Source: Pholiota molesta (taxonomy: Eukaryota; Basidiomycota; Agaricomycetes; Agaricales; Strophariaceae). From it: a DNA stretch of 64,000 nt. The notes below the pieces were generated by a model that was given only the letters and a program-made list of their open reading frames with translations, made no database searches and was not told the origin of the DNA. Both the position numbers and the translations under genes were made by a program. The stretch covers positions 1-64,000 of the forward strand of contig JACGCK010000234.1 of assembly GCA_014925825.1 (NCBI GenBank), in the 5' to 3' direction. Positions 55,696 to 64,000 of this stretch are shown piece after piece. The number at the start of each line of letters is the position of its first letter. Position 1 is the stretch's first letter.

Positions 55696-57801
55696 TTAAC
55701 TCCTAGGTTGCGTGGATAAAGGTGGGTAAGAATCACTCCGGCTTCCCGTAGTTGCCGTGTGGTACGACATGGTTGTGCCATGACTCCCGTTGCTCGAATA
55801 GGTATCACCAGCACCACCAACGTTAGGTGCGTCGAGGTAGCTCGTCGGGCTTGACACCCGCCTCGTCGTAAAATCTGGTCGACCCAGGAGTTCACCGTGT
55901 TCCGACGTTCCGTTCGAGCTTGATGCAGTCCTTCCGGCCAGAATTTCAGCGCGAGCAGAGAGACTATTCGTCCGGCTCGGAGGGGCGCTTCCAGACGCAT
56001 CCTGTTCAATACTGCTGGTGAAGGAGAGCAAAGTGTTGCGAGTGGGGGGCCTGCTTGAAGTGTACGTACTGCCGCCGGGACGGTTCGAGCTTGTAATGCT
56101 GGTCGTGACCTCGCCTGACCCCATCGACTCGATGGTAGGCATGCGCCTGATGAACCCGTTGAGAATGCGCATGTCTTCATCTGGGGGATACGGAAGTCCG
56201 AATTCGTTATAGCCAAGAGTAGGGGGGACTGGAGGAAGGTTGAAGATATTGTCATGATTGCCGTGGAATCGGTCGTTGGTATCATCATCGTCGTCGTCGT
56301 CATCACCTTCATAATACGTGTCTTGCGTGGAGTACGAAGCCGCGAGGCCAGGCGGGTGGGAGGGAGCTGGAGAGGGTCCTCCTCGGTCCTGCGAAATCTC
56401 GATAGATGGAGTATGATCTGAACTGGCAAATTCCATCGCGTAGTCTGTCTCTTGAGATATTTGGTTGACCAACGACTGGAAATGGTCATGGTGTCCGTCG
56501 TCCGAGTCCACCTGGGGTGGCCGTCCCACGCCCGTGGATTTCGTAGGCGTTGTTGTCTCGTTGGATAAAAACGAAGACTGGGAACGGGCACGCCCGAGCC
56601 TGCTTGGCGGACGAGATGATTCAGTCAAAGTTGAGTCAGATATTTGATGCTGGGGGCCAAGGCTGCGATTTCGAGTGGGAGTCGCTGGGAGCATTACACC
56701 AGCAGAGGAAGGTACGCCTCCTTGTGACAGTGCAGTGGAAGGATATGATTCGGAGCGTAAACGGTGATGTGGGGGTCGTCGAGGGCCACCAAGTTGCACA
56801 ACATAGATAATATTGTATATGATCTAAACAATAACTCGGTAAGCAAACACTACTATTGGAAGCCTCGAACAAAAACTTACGAGGACAAGTAAAGTGAGAG
56901 TGAGTCGGATACATGAAAGAACAAGCCAAATACCCCATGGCAAAGATTTGTTGATACAAGGATTGCGCGATACAGACCATACAATGTCGATTTCCACCGA
57001 GTGGCAGCGTTCGTGAACGTTGTACGAGGAATTCGGGGTATCTCTCCATATAAATAAGAGAACAAAGTTGATGATAGCTGGCGCAAGAACAAAGAGAGAG
57101 GATAGATAGTTCAGCACAGAGCACGCGTGCGTTAGGTGCCTGAATGCCTGAGCAGTGACACGTTGCTTGTGCTTGATGATAAAGAGAACATGGGCACATA
57201 GGGACAGAGCAAAGGCAACACCTGCGCTAGTCCCCAGCGCAAAGCTGAAAGACTGTCCTTCCGCTGCATTGCTGCCATAGATTGTGAAAGCTAAAAAGTA
57301 ACGAACGGTGTTATAAATAGCCCAAGCAGCTGGATAATGACAGAGTCAGTCAGAGTATTGATATAGATCAAGAACCGCAGGCAGCGATGCCTGTCGATAG
57401 ATTATGTGAAGGAAAGTCACAGACTTACCTATGACAATATCTAGTATGAACTTCACCCTTCGCCGCCATCGCGCAGGTTTTCTTCGACCTCCTTGCCACC
57501 TGTCACTCTTCTCGGAAGTAGGATCTCCTTCGAGGGTGAGAGGATCCACCCATCGTATACGACCTGGAGTTCCATCTGGATTCCGCGATTCACGAGCTAT
57601 TGGCGCAAAATAAGAATCTGTATGAACGGTGGCTCGAGGTGTCGCCTGAAGAAGTGGCTCTGTAGGTTGAGAATGTAGAGTTGTATTGGTGAAAAGCGTT
57701 GCGCTGGAGATGGTAGAAAAGGTTCTCGAGTGTTCTAGTATGTCGCGAGCTTCCGAAGAATTCTGAGCGTAGACTTGGTTGTGAAGGTAGACAGCTGCCA
57801 T
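55696..57801 (-). CDS. Four-helix membrane protein with long disordered C-terminal tail, unrecognised
   Basis: Three exons (57429-57801, 56881-57329, 55696-56823) give 649 residues. The first 115 residues are hydrophilic and end in a strongly basic stretch (GGRRKPARWRRRVKF), placing them in the cytosol by the positive-inside rule. Four membrane segments follow: ILDIVIAAWAIYNTVRYFLA, FALGTSAGVAFALSLCAHVL, LNYLSSLFVLAPAIINFVLL and LPWGIWLVLSCIRLTLTLLV, the last continuing into IIYNIIYVV. The remaining 365 residues are Ser/Pro/Thr-rich and hold an acidic run of eight aspartates (DDDDDDDD, near residue 455). The arrangement suggests a plasma-membrane or endomembrane protein with a regulated tail, but I cannot name a family. 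A 1.1-kb antisense-like frame overlapping exon 3 is a shadow. Confidence 0.7.
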
Positions 57802-58701
57802 GTATTATTTTACAGAAACCTCCTGGGCCGACCGTTACCATCCGTTTGAAAGAGTCCGTGGTCAAAGACGTTCGCAAGGCATGAGGTCTGGACGTAGTTT
57901 GGGTCAATGAATGATTCCGGAGACAGTGATGAGGATGGGCGCACATACTTGACAGGTATATACCAGCAAACCGCCAAATTCCCTTAGAAACGGATGATGG
58001 TTCGAAAGGAGGAATATGTTGCCCCTGCGTTCACTTTTTGAGAAAATCTCGGCTTGGCGGCCAAATTCGGATTTGAATTTGGTAATATGTCGCGTATTGG
58101 CCAACTGTTGGCGCTTCGGCACGGAATAGAATGACCCTCCAGAAATGAGAAATCTAAGAAGTTCTTCACGGAATATTTTAAACAGAAACTCAACAGAAAC
58201 TATTACGTCGTCTTATGTGCTCATACTGCCATTTCTGAAGGTCAGATTGTAGAAATATGCGATTGATTAGTATTTGCGTCAAATTTGAGTGGAAAAAAGT
58301 TCAATAAACATGGACATCTTCCTACATATACGTGTGAATCTCTGAATCTATAAGATGGACGGCTCAAACTCTGAGAGGTTCATATAAAGTACTGACAGAA
58401 ATAGATTCAGCCGCACAAAGACCGCTGGCGGGTTTTAGCCTGGGAGCGCCGGGTTCGAGTTGTGCACAGATTTATTGCATATAAGTATTAGACCTTGACG
58501 CTTGAATTCTAAAGGTAGAATTTATAGCACATTTGAAGCACCTTGCCATGAACGTTGAGGAGAAAGTTCCCCAAAATCCTCCGTCCAACTTCTGAAAGGT
58601 CGGAGGGAGTTGCCAAGCAGGACCAAATACCGACTTCATTAGCTTCATTAACCCTTGAACGCATCCGAGTCTATCATCGAATCCTCGACTTTAGCTTTCA
58701 A
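57802..58701. promoter_or_regulatory. Divergent intergenic region between the four-helix protein and YAE1
   Basis: About 900 bp shared between two diverging starts. The part from 58380 rightward is partly matched upstream of the decayed YAE1 copy. A tRNA B-box-like GGGTTCGAGTTGTGC at 58450-58464 lacks a cloverleaf. No gene assigned. Confidence 0.4.
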
Positions 58702-59338
58702 ATGGATTCTCCATGGGACGAAGACCCAGATAGCACCATTCTTCAAGATGTGGAATGGTCGCGATTGTCTTCAGATTTTACAAACGTACGTTGGCTGACG
58801 CTGTTCTCGATATCTTTAGATGTTCATGAAAACTGATTCCAAGGTCGGCTACCGCGAAGGGATCACTGCCGGAAAGGAGGCTGCCTCTCAGGAAGGTTTT
58901 GACGAAGGATTTGCCAACGTCGGTGTACCTATCGGGCGGGAACTAGGTCTTCTTCGAGGAATTGCCACTGTCGTTCTTCACTACCTAAAAGGACCAACCG
59001 ACATACCTCAAAGGGAAGAAGCAATCGTGGAGGCCCAAGAAATTTCGTCGCAACTATCCAGGATACGATTCTCTGACATCATGCCACGAGATCTCGAAGC
59101 AGAGGAGCATGCACGCCAACACATGGAGACAGAAGGCATGTCACTCGACGAGAACGAAGAAATCGCCGCAAAACGAGACTTAGAGGGAATTGAGGATATG
59201 CTTGCAAATATGACGGCTGGTAATGGAAAATCCAGAGAGGCTACTGTACGACCGACGATCGAAGATGTCCGGGCTCTGGGATTGCGGTTGAGCGCGCTGA
59301 GCCAGCGACTGGATCTAGATATTGCCTTCAGCAACTAG
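58702..59338 (+). CDS. YAE1: YAE1, adaptor for iron-sulfur cluster insertion into Rli1/ABCE1
   Basis: Two exons: 58702-58785 and, by my preferred acceptor, 58844-59338, giving 192 residues. An alternative acceptor at 58819 would add eight residues and leave a 34-nt intron; the 58-nt intron fits the rest of the window and joins SRLSSDFTN directly to VGYREG as in homologs. The deca-GX3 motif is clear: GYREGITAGKEAASQEGFDE then GFANVGVPIGRELGLLRG. The N-terminus DSPWDEDPD and the C-terminal acidic and helical part are also family-like. Yae1 with Lto1 recruits the cytosolic Fe-S targeting machinery to the ABC protein Rli1, needed for ribosome recycling and biogenesis. A decayed second copy lies at 61.8-62.3 kb. 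Confidence 0.85.
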
Positions 59339-59964
59339 TCGTTATCGAGATACCTGATGTTAAATATGGGTTGAGTGAGTATCTGTGAGATGTCCTTGCA
59401 ATATCTTGCTCACAATTCGTCCGTACGCTCATTTCAGCATAGATTCGACCACCATATGCAATCTTACAGGGTACACGCCATCTGTATGTACCTATCCCGG
59501 CTCCGAAGATACGTTGTCATTTCATGATCTACGAAGTCTCTGCTGGATTGGATCGTCACCAAAACGAATCAAAATGAAATACACATTCAGTAAGTACATT
59601 CGACTTCTTCCAATTAAAAACGAAACAAATCTGCTTCGGATAGCTTTTACAGTTGTCTCATTGTGGTTTGTAGCGCTCAAGGGTACTCATGATATCATAA
59701 TAGAAAGTTCGACCGGATGAGATAATCTTTCAATTTGAATTTTGAATCACAAGATCGGGAGACTAGTCGCAACCCCCCCTCGCAACCCTCATCGATCCTA
59801 CAATTACGGCTCCATCTGCACCCGAACAAAATGATCGCCAATCATTTACTCAGAGTATCTCCAGAGGGGTCCCCAAAGATTGGATATAACTTTCGCTCGC
59901 AATGATATAAGAACTACGCCTGCGATTATGATTAAAATTCGGTTCCTGACTCACCCTTCCATCG

Positions 59965-61230
59965 ATGCTTCGCAGCGACACTGCACAACTTGCTGCTCTC
60001 TTTGTGGAATCCATCTTCTATGGCGTCTATCTTGTCACATTTGGACACTGTTTACGCGCCCTATTCCGAAGTCCATCGCGATGGAGGCGCCCTGACGAAA
60101 TCGACTTTAGTCTCTTATTTGTCGCCTTGTCTTTATTTTGTATTGGGACGATCAACATAGCATTCACCTTCTATCGCACATTGGACGTTCAAGAACACAG
60201 TTACGGTGCAGGCGCTTCAGGCATTGGGTATTTAGGGAAGCCTTGGGTCAATGTCGTGAAGGTACTAGCAATTTTAGATTATAATAGGCCCCGACGCTTA
60301 TTGAACTTGAATCTCTCAGGCCGCCACCATGAATTCCCAAGTTATCATAGCTGACGCGGTTCTGGTATGTTGAATCATTCATGCTATACTGAACAGCTCT
60401 AGACTTGAAGTTTCTTCTGGTCTCTTAGATCTACCGCTGCTGGCAAGTCCATGAGAAGCAATGGAAGTTTATTCTCTTTCCAACCGTACTTTGGGTCGCT
60501 GCTGTCGGCATAACAATCAGTATAATATGGACAGATTACACGCTCCTTCATTCCAAGAAAGTTCAGCTCGCTCGATCTGTCAGCCTCGAATGCACCACAT
60601 TCTGGGTGGTCACAATCGTTCTTAACATCTATGCAACAGGTGAATCTTGGCGCATTACCTCCAAAGTTGACAGTGGAACTGATATTGATCGATAGGCATG
60701 ATCGTCTTCCGCTTATGCCAGGCTGATAGAATGATGCGTTCTGTGGGGTGCTCCGAAACTACTTTGTCTACCACTCCTGCTAGACGACGGCCGACCAAAC
60801 TGCAGCAGGTCACTCGAATTGTTATCGACTCGGGATTGATGTACACGGCTACTACTTTTTCCGTGTTTTGCTCTCAGCTTGCTTCAGGAAACTCTATTTA
60901 TATTACTACGAGCGCGGTGAGTGCTTATAAACATAAACAGGTTGATCATCGAGCTTAAGTAGCGTTTTGAATTCCAAGGACATGATGGTGATAGGGATCT
61001 CATTCAATCTTTTAGTTATTCGTGTCGCGAAGGCTCGAATAGCCACCCCGAACAACGAGGATCCAAATACACTTACTCGGACAATGATGGAATTTGATCA
61101 TGATCTATCGCTGGTCCATGCTACCCATGTATCGCAACAGACATCCTCGCATTACAGCCGCATAAGTGCATTATCTGAGGCGCGCCACGTGGAGAGCTCT
61201 GTCAAAGAATCAGCGGAAATTATCGTATAG
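59965..61230 (+). CDS. Seven-helix fungal membrane protein
   Basis: Five exons (59965-60261, 60320-60364, 60429-60639, 60696-60916, 60979-61230), 341 residues. Hydrophobic segments: LFVESIFYGVYLVTFGHCL, LFVALSLFCIGTINIAFTFY, NSQVIIADAVLIYRCW, VFLFPTVLWVAAVGITISII (approximate), TTFWVVTIVLNIYATGMIVF, VIDSGLMYTATTFSVFCSQL and MMVIGISFNLLVIRVAK. IYRCW after segment 3 and the spacing are typical of a large Agaricomycete family of GPCR-like proteins with unknown ligands. The C-terminal 60 residues are polar and Ser-rich. A second, frame-broken copy starts at 62927. Confidence 0.85.
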
Positions 61231-61789
61231 GGCCGATTTCAATATATGTAGAACATGCTCGACATAAGGTATAAATGCAAATATTGTACATATATTTATA
61301 TCATATCATCTATTAACCAGCCATCTCGATGCCCAGGTTTCCTGCACGCGACAAGCACTGGCGCCGAGGAGCGCCGAGGGTGCGCGATGCGCGCGCGCCG
61401 CGCGCCTCTGGACCTTATCTTATGATCACGTGAACAGTAAAGTCCCTTTTAACCGTCACAGTCAAGTAACACTTGAATAACACTGATCTTTTTGAGTCTG
61501 TTGACCGGACCAGGATCCAGCGCTCAGCACTGTACTGAACAGCCAGCTTTACATCTCTATTTCTCATATAACCACCTTCTGGTTTATATCTTCTTAAATT
61601 TCTGTCCCTGCCAATGAGATCTCTTCCGCTTGTGTTGATATAACTGAAGTTGTTGCGAATGGCAAGATGCGCGGTTCCAACTTAGTTGGGCACGCAATTC
61701 GACGAAGAAGAAAATTAAGCTGGCGTAGGATGTCTCATGCAGCTGTTTCTGATGAATAGTCTAGCCAAAGTCTAGCCCAGACTCTCAGG

Positions 61790-62300
61790 AGATGACTGGG
61801 CAGGTGTCTCGCGGTATGCTTTCACCACTTATTTTTTTCCCCCATCGCAGCCTCATTATCGTCGTAGAAGCAGCAGGTCGGACATTAATACTGCTAGTTG
61901 GTCATTCGGAATGGAGATTTGGACGCGTCCCGAACAGAAATGTATCCGGTGGAAGGGAATCGCTGCTGGCAAGGATGCTGTTTCTCAGGAGGGATTTGAT
62001 GACGGTTTTGCCAATGCTGGCGTACCTATTGGGCCAGAACTATGTCTTCTTCAAGGAATCGCCAGGGTAAGTCCTTCAAACAGACATAATTTCAAGGAAA
62101 AGGCAATCGCAGAGGCCAAGAAATTTCAGCGCAACTGTCCACTATAAGTACGATTTTCTGACATGATGCCATGCGCGCCAACACATGGAGACAGAAGGCA
62201 TGTCATTCGACGTCAACGAAAAGATCACCGCAAACCGAGATCCAGTAACTACTCAATATCCAGGTATCCAATGTTATATAATTGGGGGCTAGATGAGTCC
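61790..62300 (+). pseudogene. Decayed second copy of YAE1
   Basis: The deca-GX3 core is recognisable (IAAGKDAVSQEGFDDGFANA, then GVPIGPELCLLQGIAR, 61955-62068) but the preceding exon is lost. The frame then runs into AIAEAKKFQRNCPL and a stop near 62145. Beyond the stop, MPCAPTHGDRRHVIRRQRK-type readings correspond to YAE1 sequence at 59100-59170 in a shifted frame (TGGAGACAGAAGGCATGTCA is shared). It arose with the neighbouring membrane-protein copy. Confidence 0.75.
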
Positions 62301-62926
62301 ATTTAGATGCCTTTGCAATGTCTTGTTTTCTAACAGATCATTTCATGTACGCTCTCTTTAGCATAGGTTCGCTCAATCTATGTTATATTTACAATGCGTC
62401 ATTCACCTCTTAACAAACATCCAACGGCATGCCAGATGTACCTGTTTGGATTATAAAGATATGATGATCTTTTCATAAAACATAAGTAACGGGACATGAG
62501 ACGAATGAATTGTTCTCTCGCTGCCAGATCATTAACAGATGAATCAAAATGAATCCTACTACAGTACGTTCAACTTCTCCCAACCAAAATAAACTGCTCT
62601 GGTACTTACTGAATTCAAAGGCCCCAATACATTAAAGTTTTATGTAAGAGCACCCCCATTTTGCGCTCTTGGCATGTCATTGACTTCTAAGATCACGGTC
62701 ATATCAATTTTCGAACCACGTTCTCAGTCACAGCCATATGGTCCTGCTCGCCGCATCCCATCCTAATCCTTGTTGATCTTCAAGTTACGGCTTTGTTTAC
62801 GAACGAAGAATTGAGCGCTAATTGTTTACTCGGGTCACTCTAAATAAATGCCGGTATCTTTTGCACACTATAAAATGAGGCTTTTGACTGAGGTTACAAC
62901 TTACTTTTCCCAGTCGTTCTTTACCA
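62301..62926. other. Intergenic region, diverged copy of 59339-59964
   Basis: Patches such as the string around GATGTCCTTGCAATATCTTG in the first unit have counterparts here (GATGCCTTTGCAATGTCTTG), consistent with one tandem duplication of the YAE1-membrane protein pair. No gene. Confidence 0.5.
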
Positions 62927-64000
62927 ATGCTCAGCAGCGACACTGCACAACTTGCTGCTCTCTTTGTCGAATCTGTTCTCTATGGCGTCTATCTTGTCAC
63001 TTTCGGATACTGTTTACAAGCCCTATTCCGAAGTCCATCCGGATGGAAGCGCCCAGACGAAATCAAGCTTGTCCCCTTATTCGTCGCCCTATCTTTGTTT
63101 GTGCTGGGACGATCAATCTAGTATTTGGCTTCTATCAAATACTTGATGTTCAAGAACACAGAGCTTCAAATGTGCGGTATCTAGGGAAGCCTTGGTTGAA
63201 TATCGTCCAGGTCGAGCAATCTCGTTTAATAGATCTGCAGCGCTTAAATTTCACTCTTTCAGACATCCACTATAACCGTAGAGGTTCTCATCGCAGACGG
63301 TGCTCTAGTATGTTGAATGGCTCAAGTTATACTGAATGAATTTGAACAAAAAATTTTCAGATTTACCGCTGCTGGCAGGTCTACGAGAAGACATGGAAAT
63401 CTGTTCTTTTTCCATTGGGCCTATGGGCTACGGCTCTCGGTGTGGCTATCGCTATGCAATGGACAATGTACATGATTCTTTACGTCCACGAAAGCAGGCT
63501 GATTCGAGCATTCGACCTCGAATGCATAACGTTCTGGGTGATAACAATCGTCCTCAATATTTATGCAACAGGTGATCAGTGTATATTCTCTGAAGCTGTT
63601 CATGGAGCTGATACTCATCAACAGGCATGATCGTCTTCCGGATATGCCAGGCCGATAGAAGAATTCGTTCTTTAAGGCGCTCTGCATATACATTCTCTGC
63701 AGCTTCTACTGCACAGCGGCCGACCAAACTGCAGGACGTTACTCGAATTGTTATCGACTCCGGATTGATGTACACCGCTACTTCTTTCGCCGTCTTTTGT
63801 TCGCAGGTTGCTTCAGGAAATTCCAATTATATCACACGGCTGCGGTGAGTGATTACAATCATGCGCAGGTCAATCATCTAACTTATCATTATGTGGCATA
63901 TTGGACTTCAAGGACATGATGGTGATAGGAATTGCATTCAATCTTATAAATATTCGTGTCGCGAAGGCCCAAATAGCCAACCCGACCAATACGGATCCAA
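62927..64000 (+). pseudogene. Second copy of the seven-helix membrane protein, frame-broken, cut by window edge
   Basis: The copy begins MLSSDTAQLAALFVESVLYG, matches copy 1 through the helices, and keeps all splice sites (for example acceptors before IYRCWQVYEK and GMIVFRICQAD). Two single-base losses break it. Near 63095 TTT replaces TTTT of copy 1, so SLF reads VLGRSI and stops at 63119. Near 63832 one base is missing just before the GTGAGT donor. Outside these points the protein is well conserved (LECITFWVITIVLNIYATG, VIDSGLMYTATSFAVFCSQV). It is either a very young pseudogene or an intact gene with assembly errors. The last exon continues past the window. Confidence 0.75.

Noticed and set aside
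58425..58475. tRNA-like B box GGGTTCGAGTTGTGC with a nearby A-box-like string
   Set aside because: Spacing is too short and no acceptor or anticodon stem can be formed.

Overview
The window is nuclear DNA of a filamentous fungus, almost certainly an Agaricomycete (mushroom or bracket fungus). The genes are broken by many short introns of about 50-60 nt. The protein families are typical of that class: a basidiomycete-type F-box protein, a small secreted double-psi beta-barrel protein of the riboflavin-aldehyde-forming-enzyme type, a seven-helix fungal membrane family, a Cbf1-like bHLH factor, GH18 chitinases and standard eukaryotic housekeeping genes. I see no bacterial, viral or CRISPR content and no transposase or reverse transcriptase.

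Layout. 1-1.05 kb: 5' part of a CHO2-type phosphatidylethanolamine methyltransferase with four single-base frame breaks, running off the left edge. 2.5-3.5 kb: frame-broken nucleotidyltransferase-fold gene. 3.6-5.0 kb: a non-coding unit with terminal inverted repeats. 5.3-7.1 kb: intronless F-box/leucine-rich gene. 7.5-9.2 kb: translation elongation factor eEF1B-gamma. 10.0-12.4 kb: GH18 chitinase fused to an N-terminal PX lipid-binding domain.

12.7-30.1 kb is a large imperfect palindrome. Each arm carries two copies of a unit made of a small secreted DPBB gene, an unrecognised decayed gene (called X here) and a bHLH gene. Only one bHLH copy is complete (17.6-19.7 kb). A second PX-GH18 chitinase (20.6-22.9 kb) lies in the centre. 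Three DPBB genes survive (14.9, 25.4 and 28.4 kb); the first has a frameshift and a fourth was deleted from the left arm.

30-52.5 kb is gene-poor. It holds DCN1 (cullin neddylation, 33.5-34.7 kb), a proline-rich disordered protein (41.8-42.6 kb), a tandem 0.45-kb non-coding duplication (44.5-45.4 kb) and a possible gene remnant near 31 kb. From 52.5 kb gene density returns: HSP20, TFIIE-beta, a four-helix membrane protein with a long disordered tail, YAE1 and a seven-helix membrane protein. The last two were then duplicated in tandem, giving a decayed YAE1 copy and a frame-broken membrane-protein copy cut by the right edge.

No operon-like pathway is present. The housekeeping genes are functionally independent. 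The only functional theme I infer is the palindrome, where intracellular-type chitinases and secreted DPBB proteins cluster. Main points for a second look: the PX-GH18 fusion in two copies, the nested tandem-plus-inverted duplication, an apparent excess of GC-AG introns, and many single-base deletions in otherwise conserved frames, which may be assembly errors.
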